Below are positions 36,788 through 46,260 of a DNA stretch of 64,000 nucleotides, one piece after another. Each line of letters opens with the position of its first letter. Within the stretch, counting starts at the first letter, position 1. The notes beneath the pieces were generated by a model. That model was not told where the DNA came from, did no database searches, and was given only the letters and a program-made list of their open reading frames with translations. The DNA comes from Bacteroidia bacterium (GTDB lineage Bacteria; Bacteroidota; Bacteroidia; Chitinophagales; Saprospiraceae): contig JAUIKE010000003.1 in NCBI GenBank assembly GCA_030430845.1, positions 43,621 to 107,620 on the forward strand, given 5' to 3'. A program made the position numbers and the translations under genes.

Positions 36788-39190
36788 TTATTCAATAACT
36801 ACCTCATATAAACCGGTAGCATGCTCTTTCGGTAACTGGATAACAAGGCGTAGTCCATTAGTTTTTACTGCTTCAAATTCGATCTGATCCCAGGCATCTT
36901 TGGTGATGGGATAGTCACCTTTAGCATTTACCGGCTTCCAGTCATCACCGGATTTGTATTGAACTTCCCAGGCAGCCGGGATACGGCAACCGCCTCTCGG
37001 GCCGTCGTCAAACCAATAGACCTTTACGCTGGATACCTCCTGTGCAGCATCAAAATCGAATTGCACCCACTCTTCGGTATCCTTTTTCGGCCACCAGTGG
37101 AAATAGGTGATGGAATGATCGTTAGAATGCTCCGGCATCAATTGATCGTTCAAGGCTACGATGGCCCTGGACTTTCTGGACGCTGATACTTTACTTTTTC
37201 GGGCAATGGTCGGAGCCGGTTCCGGGCGGGCGCTTTCCACAGAAGTCGGAAGCCAGACACTCATCTCACCGGGCCCGCGATTATTCCAAACGTGATAAGG
37301 AATTAATGTCAATTTCCTTGGCTTGGATACGCTAATCTCTCCATTCAATTGCCGGGCAGCCTGCCTGGCCTTACCTTCGATGGTGTAGACACCATTAAGA
37401 GCTTTGGACTTTTTAACTTTGAAGTCGGTAGCAGGATCCACGACCATGCTCAAGACTTTTCCATCCGGATTGTCTGCCCATTCTGCGCAGTAAAGTATTG
37501 GGCCTCGCTCTACGGCCACTTTACCAACATTTTCCTTCACTTCCGGGTGGGCTTTCACCACTTCTGCTTCCATTGGGAAATCGACTTCAATTTGATCCCC
37601 TGTATTCCAATTTCTGGAAATGGTCACGTAGCCTTTATCATCGATGCTGTAACTCAGTTTTTTACCATTAAGCTTAATATCAAAAGCCTGTTTTTTATCA
37701 TTGAGATAAGTATACAAATCACTGGGCACCGGGCGATTGCGTACATAGCCGGGAATTCTTAATTTGAGATCGGCCTGGGTGTTCGTCCCATCGGTTACCT
37801 CAATCCTGACTCCTCCATCCCATGGAAATTCACTTTCCTGCTGCAAGGCCAGTTTTTTCCCATTTAAGTCAAAAGCAGATTCGCTGGAGATATACAGGTT
37901 TACATATACCTTATTCTTATCCAAAGCATATATATAACCCGGCATGGAAGGCAGGAACCTGGCCACATTCGGCGGGCAGCACGCACAACCAAACCACTCG
38001 CTCCTCTCATGCTGACCGTAAGAAGACAGCGGATTCGGGTAAAAAAAGCGATCTCCTGAGAGCGAAACGCCGTCTATGACATTATTGTACATCGTTCTTT
38101 CCAAGACGTCAATGTACTTGCTATCGCCCGTCATGAGGAACATGCGATGATTCCAGGTTGACATGCCGACGCCTGCACAGGTTTCGCAGTAAGCCGACAT
38201 ATTGGGTAGTTCATAGGCATCTCCGAAAGCTTCGCCACTGCCGGTAGCTCCAATCCCGCCATTGATGTAATATTTGGAGTCGACAATATTGTGCCAGAGG
38301 CCGTCAATGGCCTGCATGTAGGATTCATCGCCGGTGATAGCGGCTATATCTGCCATGGCCGTCCACATGTATGATGCTCTAACGGCATGACCGACCGCTT
38401 CTTTTTGCTGAGTTACGGGAAGGTGGGATTGGTCGTATTTTTTAGGGTTACCCACCCCGTTCTTTCCGCGCACATCCAGGAAGAACTTAGCCAGGTCCAG
38501 ATAGCGTTCCTCGCCGGTAGCCCGGTATAATTTGACAAGGCCGATCTCTACTTCCTGATGGCCTGGATAGTTCATGATTTTTCCTTCTCCGAATTCGTTG
38601 TAAATCAGGTCGGCACTTTTGACGGCAATATCGAGGAAAGAGCGCTTGCCGGTAGCGGAATAATGAGCCACAGCTGCCTCGAACATATGGCCGAGATTAT
38701 AGAGTTCGTGGCTTAATTCGTGCACCAGTTCCCAACGTTGTTCGCCGGCCCATTGATGTACGTTTTTACCAATAGTGCGAGTTGTATAGATGTATCCATC
38801 ATCTTCCTGGGCCTCGGCAATATATTGGATGAGGGTGTCCATCATGGCTTCCATTTCCATGTCCGGATAGGTTTGGATGGAATAACTGGCCGCTTCGATG
38901 ATCTTATAGATATCAGTATCATCAAAGGGATATTCGGTACAGAACTGCCCGTCCATCATCCCGGCGGCGATTTTAAAATTATCGATCCGGCCGGTTTTCT
39001 GGCTTTGCTGATAAGCGATCGGTATGGTCACCTCGTGATTGGTTTTGATCTTGGGTGCCCAAAACTCATCTTGGATGTCCACTTTTGAAAAAGGAACAGG
39101 TGCAATGGGATAGTCTCGGTTTTGAGCATAAAGGGAGCCTGCTAGTGTAAAAAAGACTCCAAAGAGAAATGGAATATATATCGGTTTCAT
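36788..39190 (-). CDS. GH127 beta-L-arabinofuranosidase-like enzyme with C-terminal carbohydrate-binding-like domain
   Basis: 800 residues with a signal peptide (1-22, LAGSLYAQ). It is a full-length paralogue of the product at 16710-19106. Acid/base candidate E320 (GSGEAFGDAYELPN), Zn-binding E336-T-C338 and Cys pair C404-C405 (GCACCPPN) have the spacing of characterised GH127 enzymes. The C-terminal 110 residues (HSITYFHWWPKKDTEEWVQF onwards) again look like an F5/8C/CBM32-type sandwich. Residue-level conservation between the two paralogues is high around the active site and lower in the C-terminal domain. Likely periplasmic exo-acting arabinofuranosidase. Confidence 0.92.
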   Translation of the reverse strand: MKPIYIPFLFGVFFTLAGSLYAQNRDYPIAPVPFSKVDIQDEFWAPKIKTNHEVTIPIAYQQSQKTGRIDNFKIAAGMMDGQFCTEYPFDDTDIYKIIEAASYSIQTYPDMEMEAMMDTLIQYIAEAQEDDGYIYTTRTIGKNVHQWAGEQRWELVHELSHELYNLGHMFEAAVAHYSATGKRSFLDIAVKSADLIYNEFGEGKIMNYPGHQEVEIGLVKLYRATGEERYLDLAKFFLDVRGKNGVGNPKKYDQSHLPVTQQKEAVGHAVRASYMWTAMADIAAITGDESYMQAIDGLWHNIVDSKYYINGGIGATGSGEAFGDAYELPNMSAYCETCAGVGMSTWNHRMFLMTGDSKYIDVLERTMYNNVIDGVSLSGDRFFYPNPLSSYGQHERSEWFGCACCPPNVARFLPSMPGYIYALDKNKVYVNLYISSESAFDLNGKKLALQQESEFPWDGGVRIEVTDGTNTQADLKLRIPGYVRNRPVPSDLYTYLNDKKQAFDIKLNGKKLSYSIDDKGYVTISRNWNTGDQIEVDFPMEAEVVKAHPEVKENVGKVAVERGPILYCAEWADNPDGKVLSMVVDPATDFKVKKSKALNGVYTIEGKARQAARQLNGEISVSKPRKLTLIPYHVWNNRGPGEMSVWLPTSVESARPEPAPTIARKSKVSASRKSRAIVALNDQLMPEHSNDHSITYFHWWPKKDTEEWVQFDFDAAQEVSSVKVYWFDDGPRGGCRIPAAWEVQYKSGDDWKPVNAKGDYPITKDAWDQIEFEAVKTNGLRLVIQLPKEHATGLYEVVIE

Positions 39191-39278
39191 TTCAAAAGGA
39201 TTGGTTTTATTGATTGACCAGTCAAATTCGTTTTTAAATGTAAAAAATACACTTAACTGCTACGAATATATAAAAAAG

Positions 39279-39313
39279 CCTTCTCAAAGCAAAAAATATT
39301 TGCTTTGAGAAGG
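39279..39313 (-). terminator. 15-bp hairpin after GH146-like gene
   Basis: CCTTCTCAAAGCAAA (39279-39293) and TTTGCTTTGAGAAGG (39299-39313) are perfectly complementary. The hairpin lies 125 bases past the stop at 39438, within a 247-bp spacer that also holds the promoter region of the next gene. Confidence 0.6.
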
Positions 39314-39437
39314 AAATACAGATTTAAAAACAATATATTTTCGCCTTGGTGAAATTAAATTCTACATGCTTTTTTTTGATTGATATATAATAACCAAATT
39401 TTGCTCCTTAATTTTTTCAGATAGATCGATTTTCTGC

Positions 39438-41795
39438 TCATTTGAGTACCATGACCTGATAAATCCGACCGGTGGCAGCCCCTTGGTGAGCTTGAATTTT
39501 TAATTCAAAATAGCCTTTAGAAATTTTTTCCAGTAGTTGTGAGGGAATTTCATAATCTGCGGTTAGGAGTCCTTCCTCCCAGGAGTTTTCTAGTTCTACG
39601 GTTTTCAGTAATTGGTCATTTAGCAAAATATCAAGTTTCCGTTCCCTACCCTGTTTTTCATATACCAGGCGGATGATTTTTCCCTCTCCGCTATTTTGGA
39701 GTTGATAAGAAAACCATCCGGAAGCTTGCCTCCAGGAACGGCCGCGAGTACTTCCAATTTCGGTGTTTTCTCCTTTAAAATTATGTTCAGACTCCGGTTG
39801 CTGCTCACCAGAAGCTACTTCATCAATCGTACGGGCTTCGAGGGCAAGCATCTCCTGCTCACGTGCCCGTAGTTGTTCTTTGATGTTTTCGAGATTCTCA
39901 GGAGCAGTTACCTGCCAGTAGAGCATATATCTCGCATCGTGAAGGCTGAAAAACGGAGCAAGCTCGAGATCCTGATATTCAGATGGATAAACCAGCTGGG
40001 ATACAGAAAAAGTCAAAGGTTTGTCCTTCACAGCTTTTACTGTCTTTCCTATTTTCTTTCCTTTTTCGACAATTAAGGGAGCTTCTTCAATGGGGTAAAA
40101 TTTACCATCTGCTACATGTCCCATTCGGCTGTTATCAGCAAACAGACCATTCAGATCCTGGGTGCCGGTGCTTGCTGCGAGCACGATCGGCCCATGAAAG
40201 AAAGAAGCCCAGGAAGATCCGTCGGGTAGATATTCCAAAGTAGTCTGCATGGGTAGAACCACTTCAACTTGATCTCCTTCCGACCAGGTGCGATCCAATA
40301 CAATGAAGGAAGAAGGTCCGGCCGTCACTTTTTGTTTTTTGCCATTGATTTTGACAAGCAGTTTACCGGGTGCAACCCATTCAGGGTAGCGAATGTGTAG
40401 AGCAAACTGTTTAGGTTGATCCAAACTCAAAGTCAGGAAGGTATTTTCTTCATAGGGGAATTGAGTAGATTGCTGAAGGCTTATCCCTTTTTCTTCCCAA
40501 TCAAGACGAGAGGGAATAAATAAATTTACATACAGGTCATTTTCTCCACGAGCATAGATCATTTCTCCATATTTACCGTGATTTTCCAAACCTGAGCCGA
40601 CACAGCACCAAAATCCTTCATGTGGTTGGGAATATACTCGGTAGTGTCTGGGGCGCATGGGCGTGAAATACACAAAGCCGCCTTCGGGATTTTGAGAGGA
40701 TAAAATATGGTTGTACAAGCCTCTTTCAAAATAATCCATGTATGCTGCTTTAGGCTTCGACAGGAACAATAGTTTGGTTAGCCTCAGCATATTGTAGGTA
40801 TTGCAGGTTTCGGGGCCCTGATTGGATTCAATCATCTTTGAGAAGTCATTCTCCGGATGAAAATGCTCCCGAACACTATTGCCCCCTATAGAAACGGACC
40901 TTTTGTTCACGATGGTCTGCCAGAAAAAATCAGAGGCATCTGTCCAATCCTCCTTATCATCCAACTGAGCGATTCTTTGATATCCCACTACCTTGGGGAT
41001 TTGGGTATTGGCATGCAAGCCGGTCAGTTTGTCTTCTTTACGGAGCAGTGGTTCCAGAATAGCCTGGTGCGACATTCTTTTGGCCAATTCCAGGTATTTA
41101 TCTTCTCTTGTTATCGCAGCTACATCGGCAAAAACTTCGTTCAGGCCTCCATGTTCACTACGCAGCATATCCTGGATCTGGTCGTCTGACAAACCGGATA
41201 GGACTCCATAGAACCAGTCTGTTAAGTCAACCAATATTTCTTTAGCCTTTTCCTGGCCGGCTATTTGATAAGCATCTCTCAATCCGGCAAATAACTTATG
41301 GATATTGTAGAGGGGAACCCACTTCCCATTCAAGGAAAAACTAGCAGCATCGATCTTTCCGGCGGCAATATCCTTCCATACTTTCCGGCCATCTGGTATA
41401 CCACCGACATAGCCATTCCCGTTTTTCTTCTGACAAGCCCCCAATTGATCAACCATGTAATCCAGGCGTTCTTTCAATTGTTCATTACGGGTAGAGGCAT
41501 ACATCATGGCCAGAGCGGATAAATAATGCCCTCCTATATGGCCGTCCAGACCGGTATTTTCCCAATTCGGATATCGCTCTGCTTTAGGTTCCAGCCCCGC
41601 ATCGATTAGAAAGGGAGCCAATAAACGGTCGGGCTCCATCTCAAGGATGTAGGCCATGTCCGTTTGCTGAGCCTTGTAAAAAGGACTTTCCAATAAGGTC
41701 ACCTGGCTTAAGTCAAAACTTTGAAGTTGTTGGCCATATCCCAAAAATCCTAAGGAAAGGAAAAGAAGCGTTTTAATCATTCTATTTTTCATCAA
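39438..41795 (-). CDS. GH146-like beta-L-arabinofuranosidase, secreted
   Basis: 785 residues with a signal peptide (about 1-21, LGFLGYGQ). Family motifs: WENTGLDGHIGGHYLSALAMMYAST, KWVPLYNIHKLFAGLRDAY, E329-T-C331 (GPETCNTYNMLRL) and C397-C398 (FWCCVGSGLENH). The sequence and domain layout match the GH146 branch, including a C-terminal DUF6805-like module beginning near SEHNFKGENTEIG. It is a paralogue of 34403-36742 but has a cleavable signal rather than a lipobox. First gene of the minus-strand glycan locus, divergent from the aldo/keto reductase with a short shared promoter region (41796-41870). Confidence 0.9.
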   Translation of the reverse strand: MMKNRMIKTLLFLSLGFLGYGQQLQSFDLSQVTLLESPFYKAQQTDMAYILEMEPDRLLAPFLIDAGLEPKAERYPNWENTGLDGHIGGHYLSALAMMYASTRNEQLKERLDYMVDQLGACQKKNGNGYVGGIPDGRKVWKDIAAGKIDAASFSLNGKWVPLYNIHKLFAGLRDAYQIAGQEKAKEILVDLTDWFYGVLSGLSDDQIQDMLRSEHGGLNEVFADVAAITREDKYLELAKRMSHQAILEPLLRKEDKLTGLHANTQIPKVVGYQRIAQLDDKEDWTDASDFFWQTIVNKRSVSIGGNSVREHFHPENDFSKMIESNQGPETCNTYNMLRLTKLLFLSKPKAAYMDYFERGLYNHILSSQNPEGGFVYFTPMRPRHYRVYSQPHEGFWCCVGSGLENHGKYGEMIYARGENDLYVNLFIPSRLDWEEKGISLQQSTQFPYEENTFLTLSLDQPKQFALHIRYPEWVAPGKLLVKINGKKQKVTAGPSSFIVLDRTWSEGDQVEVVLPMQTTLEYLPDGSSWASFFHGPIVLAASTGTQDLNGLFADNSRMGHVADGKFYPIEEAPLIVEKGKKIGKTVKAVKDKPLTFSVSQLVYPSEYQDLELAPFFSLHDARYMLYWQVTAPENLENIKEQLRAREQEMLALEARTIDEVASGEQQPESEHNFKGENTEIGSTRGRSWRQASGWFSYQLQNSGEGKIIRLVYEKQGRERKLDILLNDQLLKTVELENSWEEGLLTADYEIPSQLLEKISKGYFELKIQAHQGAATGRIYQVMVLK

Positions 41796-41870
41796 AATCG
41801 GTTTTTAAATGTTAATTTAACACTTATTATGAAAACTATTCAATCTAATAACCAGAAAAAGCTACATAGT

Positions 41871-42854
41871 ATGCAATACAGGACTTTAGGAAAAACCGGC
41901 TATAAAGTTTCCGAAATCAGCTTGGGCACCTGGCAGGTTGGTGGAAAATGGGGACAGCCTTTTAGCCATGACAATGCTGATCAGATTTTAAATACAGCAG
42001 TGGATACCGGTACTAATTTTATTGATACGGCAGATGTATATGGCGACCGGGAAAGTGAAAAAGCGGTTGGCCGGCTTGTAAAAAACCGTACTGAAAAAAT
42101 TTATGTTGCCACAAAATGCGGAAGAAGGTTAAATCCTCATGTCAGCGAGGCTTACACTCCAAAAGCCATGCGGCAATTCGTGGAGGAAAGCCTCCAAAAT
42201 ATTGGCATCGAGCAGCTAGACCTGATCCAGTTACATTGCCCTCCTACGGAGGTTTACTACCGTCCGGAAATATTTGAGGTATTTGACCGGATGATCGAAG
42301 AAGGAAAAATTGCCAAACTGGGGGTGAGTGTAGAAAAAGTAGAAGAAGCGCTGAAGGCCATTGAGTACCCCAATGTGGATACTGTTCAGATCATTTTTAA
42401 TATGTTCCGTCAGCGGCCGGCTGAGCTATTTTTTGAGCAAGCTAAGAAGAAAAATATTGGAGTAATTGTCAGAGTGCCCCTGGCAAGTGGTTTACTTACC
42501 GGAAAGTTCAGTGCTGACACCTCTTTCGAGTCAGGCGACCACCGCAAGGATAATCGGGAAGGAGAGCTGTTTGACAAGGGAGAAACCTTTTCCGGAGTAC
42601 CTTATGATACCGGTTTGAAGGCCGTCGAAAAATTAAAAACAGCCTTCCCGGATGTATCGCCGGCCCAACTGGCACTAAAGTGGGTACTGATGTTTGATGC
42701 GGTCAGTTGTGTGATTCCGGGAGCATCAAAAGTGGACCAGGTGCTATCAAATGTTGAGGCCGGAGAGATGAATGATCTTAGTCAGAAAGATATGGCCACT
42801 GTAAAAGAGATCTACGATGAATTTATAAAAGAAACGGTACATCATCTTTGGTAA
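41871..42854 (+). CDS. Aldo/keto reductase
   Basis: I use the ATG at 41871, where homology starts (MQYRTLGKTGYKVSEISLGTW); an in-frame ATG at 41829 adds 14 residues. The 327-residue cytoplasmic protein has the AKR tetrad D52, Y57, K82 and H122 (FIDTADVYGD, VATKCGR, LIQLHCP) and the NADP-binding end (VIPGASKVDQV). It reduces a carbonyl or oxidises an alcohol with NAD(P)H. It diverges from the glycan locus, so it may process a released sugar; substrate unknown. Confidence 0.9.
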   Translation: MQYRTLGKTGYKVSEISLGTWQVGGKWGQPFSHDNADQILNTAVDTGTNFIDTADVYGDRESEKAVGRLVKNRTEKIYVATKCGRRLNPHVSEAYTPKAMRQFVEESLQNIGIEQLDLIQLHCPPTEVYYRPEIFEVFDRMIEEGKIAKLGVSVEKVEEALKAIEYPNVDTVQIIFNMFRQRPAELFFEQAKKKNIGVIVRVPLASGLLTGKFSADTSFESGDHRKDNREGELFDKGETFSGVPYDTGLKAVEKLKTAFPDVSPAQLALKWVLMFDAVSCVIPGASKVDQVLSNVEAGEMNDLSQKDMATVKEIYDEFIKETVHHLW

Positions 42855-42954
42855 AATTGGTAGTGGTCTTTGACCGATATTACTTATATTTAAAACCAGA
42901 CTTTGTATCGATTCCTTTTTTCTCCAGCAGTCAGTGGCTGCCAAAAAAAAGGCA

Positions 42955-43013
42955 AGGGGTTGTGTAAAAAGTGTGGGCGGCGGTTCGCCGCCCACACTTT
43001 TTACACAATCCCT
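42955..43013. terminator. 28-bp near-perfect bidirectional hairpin
   Basis: Arms 42955-42982 and 42986-43013 pair with a single G-T exception around a 3-nt loop. It lies between the convergent reductase and permease genes and reads as a terminator in both directions. The outer stem contains GGGGTTGTGTAAAAA, the recurring motif of this window. Confidence 0.75.
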
Positions 43014-43021
43014 TTTGTATT

Positions 43022-44377
43022 TTACTTATACTTCCACAAAGCCCATCCATAAAATGCTCCTCCCAATACGAACCAGATCAAAACGATCAGCCATTCAATC
43101 CCTCCCAATGCAGCCGGCATGCCCGGCAGGAACAATATAGCCAGCCCGATCGAAAGCACCGCAGCCAATATACCCGTCAGTCGGCCGAAGCGGACGAAAT
43201 ACGGGCGTTCCATATCCGGATATTTCTTTCGCAGTACCAAAAAGGAAACTGCTACCAGAAAATAGGCGAAGAGTAAGCTAAAACTACCGGCATTCACGAA
43301 AAAGATCATAGCCTGGCGCCCCATAAGGGTAGAAATGACGGCCACCAGGGCGATCATAATTAAGGCATTATAAGGGGATCTATGCTTTTGGGAAATAGCC
43401 GTCAAACCTTTGGGCAGCATTTGGGATTCGGCCATAGCGAAAATAGCCCTGCTCCCTCCGATCATGAAAGCATTCCAGCTGGTTAGGATACCGATAATGC
43501 CACAAACGATCACTAATTTGCCTGCCAGTGGAGAGTCCCAGGCAGCAGCGGCTCCTTCGGCTACCGAAAAGGAGGCCCTTTCCAATTGATCGGCAGGAAG
43601 AGACATCCCCAAGGCCCAGCTCACCATGATGTACCAGGCAATGGCTACAAATATGGAGATCAGCAAAAGCCGGGCCATCTGCCTGGGCGGAATTTTTATT
43701 TCTTCGGCAGTTTGAGGAATGACGTCAAAACCTACCAGCAAAAAGGGGATGACTACCAGAGCAGGGAAAATACCCGTCATTCCGTTTTTTACCAAAGGTT
43801 GTAAATTTTCAGTGCTACCGCTCCCAAAAAAGGCACCGCCGGCAAAAACAAAACCCAATAACAATATCAAGGCTACGGCAAAATTTTGGAAACTAGCCGA
43901 AAGTTTGATCCCCAAAATATTAAGGGCCGTTACGGCGATTGTGGTCAGAATACCAAAAACAACATAACTGAGATAAACTTCGTAGCCCGCAAAAGTCCAT
44001 AAGTAACCATATTTCATATCCGGGAAAAAATACTCCAATGCTACGGGCATGGCTGCCGCCTGTAGCGCAACCACCGATACATATGTGAGCGTCAGCGACC
44101 AGGTACAAATAAAAGAAGCGTGTTTTCCGAGTGCTTTATGACTGTAAACATGCTCCCCTCCTACCTGAGGCATAGCTGCTGCGAGTTCGGCATAGGTCAG
44201 GCCGATAAAATAAAAGATCACAGCTGATAGCAGAAAGGCGATTACCGTTCCCAGGGAACCGGCATCCATAATAAAACCACCTGTCAAAACTACCCAGCCC
44301 CATCCGATGATGGCGCCCAGAGAAAGAGTTAGAACTTCAGTTTTACCTAATACTTTTTGGAAGGAATGCTTGCTCAT
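43022..44377 (-). CDS. APC-family amino acid/amine permease
   Basis: The frame is open from 44449, but its first 24 codons overlap the terminator region of the gene upstream. I choose the ATG at 44377 (MSKHSFQKVLGKTEVLTLSLGAIIGWG). The 451-residue protein has about 12 hydrophobic segments and the APC signature near the N-terminus (SLGAIIGWGWVVLTGG), followed by AELAAAMPQVGGEHVYSHKALG and PFLLVGFDVIPQTAEEI. It should import an amino acid or amine across the inner membrane. The specificity is not readable. It follows a solute-binding lipoprotein gene, but a strong hairpin separates them. Confidence 0.9.
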   Translation of the reverse strand: MSKHSFQKVLGKTEVLTLSLGAIIGWGWVVLTGGFIMDAGSLGTVIAFLLSAVIFYFIGLTYAELAAAMPQVGGEHVYSHKALGKHASFICTWSLTLTYVSVVALQAAAMPVALEYFFPDMKYGYLWTFAGYEVYLSYVVFGILTTIAVTALNILGIKLSASFQNFAVALILLLGFVFAGGAFFGSGSTENLQPLVKNGMTGIFPALVVIPFLLVGFDVIPQTAEEIKIPPRQMARLLLISIFVAIAWYIMVSWALGMSLPADQLERASFSVAEGAAAAWDSPLAGKLVIVCGIIGILTSWNAFMIGGSRAIFAMAESQMLPKGLTAISQKHRSPYNALIMIALVAVISTLMGRQAMIFFVNAGSFSLLFAYFLVAVSFLVLRKKYPDMERPYFVRFGRLTGILAAVLSIGLAILFLPGMPAALGGIEWLIVLIWFVLGGAFYGWALWKYK

Positions 44378-44422
44378 CTTTGCGTTTTCTTGGATTTTCG
44401 ACCACAAAGAAGAGCAATAAAC

Positions 44423-44463
44423 AAAAAAAGATCCCATTGCCGACGGCAATGGGATCTTTTTTT
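44423..44463 (-). terminator. Intrinsic terminator after solute-binding protein gene
   Basis: A 20-bp perfect stem (44423-44442 with 44444-44463, single-base centre) has a GC-rich top (GATCCCATTGCCG) and an A7/T7 base. It lies just past the stop at 44470. This is the clearest intrinsic terminator in the window. Confidence 0.85.
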
Positions 44464-44469
44464 TACTTT

Positions 44470-45792
44470 TTAATGGCTGGCTACCATTTCCAATTCCATT
44501 TGCAGGTAAGATACAGCATACTCCGGAGGGAGCTGACCGGTAAGTACCTGGTGGTAGATCCGAGAGATCTTCGGAGCGAATTCCATGTAGTTGGGAGACA
44601 TAGGTCTCACCCGGGTATTCTGGATGACTTCTTTAGCCAAAGCCATCGTCGGGACTTGCTTTAACAATTCTCGATCCCTGTAAAGCATATCAATTGCGGG
44701 TAATATACCTGCCTCCAATGCCCGATATTTTTGTTGTTCAGGAGCAGTCATGAACAAAATGAATTCCCAAATAGCCTTTTCTTTTTCGGTTGAGGTATGA
44801 TTGGCGATCATAAAATTCCAGCCCCCCAGGCAACTGCGAGAAGGAGAATCAGGCACCAGAACAGGAATCGCACATAGCCCTACCTGTTCGGGTTGAAGAA
44901 CGGAAGCTGCTTCCTTTAGCTCGTTGTAAATACCTGGCCAGCCCCTCATAAATATGGCATCCCCTTCCACAAATGCTTTTGTAGATTCTTCCTCTCTGAA
45001 ATCGGCTACTTCTTTTGGAGATATTCCTGAATCAACCAGCATACGGGCCATGGCCAAACCTGCTTCCGATTCTTTGCTATCCACGATGATAACTTCAGGG
45101 TCAATATCAATGCCGTCAAAATTCCCACTCACCCCAAGATTAGCCAGCAGGACATTACCGCCGGCATTCCAAATGAGTTCGCAGGCATTGGCAACCCCTC
45201 CTTCATAATCAGCTCCCTGAAAAACATATCCATACTTAATATCATGGTCATTCTGGACTTTACGTGTCATTTGCATCAGTTCGGCCCAGGTTTGGGGAGG
45301 CTGAGAAAAACCACTTTCTTTCAATAAATCTTTGCGATAGAAAAGAATTCCAGCGTCTGTATACCAGGGAATACCCCAAACTTTGAAGTCATAAGTAACA
45401 GAGTTCATGGCTGCTTTGACAAAGTGCTCGGGTTTGTACCGGGCATAAAAATTGGATGAAAGGTCTTTGATCCATTTCTTTTCTGCGAAAGGAGCCGTCC
45501 AAACCACATCTCCACCGATTAAATCATAGGAATTCTTTTCGCTTTCAAAATCCTCTTCTAGTTGTTGGTAATATTCATCGGAAAGCACGGCCGTTTTCTT
45601 CCAGTTGACCTGGATCTCTCCCTGATGTATTTTATTAAACTGATCAATCAGTGGTTGTATGTTTGATTCCTCGGTGGGTGCGAAGGCAAAGTTAATCTCA
45701 ATCTCTTTTTCATTAGTACAGGAAAATCCAAGAAGCAATAAAGTAAAGGCAAGAAAAGTGAGAAATAATCTGAAGTGATAAAATGGTTTCAT
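44470..45792 (-). CDS. ABC-type extracellular solute-binding lipoprotein, family 1
   Basis: 440 residues with a lipobox (LLLLGFSC, Cys25). The fold is that of family-1 sugar-binding proteins: NIQPLIDQFNKIHQGEIQVNWKK, DLIGGDVVWTAPFAEKKWIKDL, GIPWYTDAGILFYRKDLLKESG, and GDAIFMRGWPGIYNELKEA. Such proteins deliver a sugar or oligosaccharide to an ABC importer. No permease or ATPase gene is present in this window, which is unusual, and ABC sugar uptake is uncommon in Bacteroidota compared with SusCD. Cognate components may lie elsewhere. Confidence 0.88.
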   Translation of the reverse strand: MKPFYHFRLFLTFLAFTLLLLGFSCTNEKEIEINFAFAPTEESNIQPLIDQFNKIHQGEIQVNWKKTAVLSDEYYQQLEEDFESEKNSYDLIGGDVVWTAPFAEKKWIKDLSSNFYARYKPEHFVKAAMNSVTYDFKVWGIPWYTDAGILFYRKDLLKESGFSQPPQTWAELMQMTRKVQNDHDIKYGYVFQGADYEGGVANACELIWNAGGNVLLANLGVSGNFDGIDIDPEVIIVDSKESEAGLAMARMLVDSGISPKEVADFREEESTKAFVEGDAIFMRGWPGIYNELKEAASVLQPEQVGLCAIPVLVPDSPSRSCLGGWNFMIANHTSTEKEKAIWEFILFMTAPEQQKYRALEAGILPAIDMLYRDRELLKQVPTMALAKEVIQNTRVRPMSPNYMEFAPKISRIYHQVLTGQLPPEYAVSYLQMELEMVASH

Positions 45793-46180
45793 GATAGGCG
45801 ATTTTTAGGATGTGAAAAAATATGTACTTGTCAAGAAGCTTTTAGTGATATATAAATTAACAAATATTATTGATTATTTCAATTAAGCGTAAAAAAGTAA
45901 AATATTATTTTATCATTAATTTATTCATCAAAATATAATACCACCAACTAAAAGGATTGCGTAAAAACTTCTACCTGTCGGTAGGCAGGCGTTCCTCCAT
46001 CGCCCGCCATCCGCATATCGCTGAAGCTTTTAGCGGACGCATAAGGCTTGCCGACGGCAGGGCGTTTTCACACACCCCTTGCTACATTTCATTTTTCCCG
46101 AATTTTTTTTCTGCTTTTGTCTCTGATTTTTGGCCTTTCCGAAAAAAAATTCACCAAAGGGGCCTCAAAGTCCACTTTTT
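45793..46180. repeat. Spacer with a large imperfect palindrome upstream of the sigma-54 promoter
   Basis: The first part (45793-45950) is very AT-rich and carries no gene. From about 45953 to 46080 a GGATTGCGTAAAAAC segment is mirrored by GTTTTCACACACCCC, enclosing smaller palindromes (CCTGTCGGTAGGCAGG and TGCCGACGGCA). The outer arms are a divergent copy of the GGGGTTGTGTAAAAA motif found at 42959, 57463 and 16650. Sigma-54 activators bind sites 80-200 bp upstream, so the inner palindromes are candidate activator sites. Confidence 0.45.
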
Positions 46181-46186
46181 ACGCAT

Positions 46187-46201
46187 TGGCACAGGGATTG
46201 C
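46187..46201 (+). promoter_or_regulatory. Sigma-54 (-24/-12) promoter of the cationic-polypeptide operon
   Basis: TGGCAC (46187-46192), five bases, then TTGC (46198-46201) matches the sigma-54 consensus exactly in sequence and spacing. Transcription would start near 46213, leaving an untranslated leader of about 48 bases before the ATG at 46261. The sigma-54-type activator gene at 54450 faces the end of this operon. Confidence 0.8.
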
Positions 46202-46260
46202 CCTATTCCTAGTGTCATGACGAAATCATTTCAACAATTATTCACCAAAACAATATCGCC

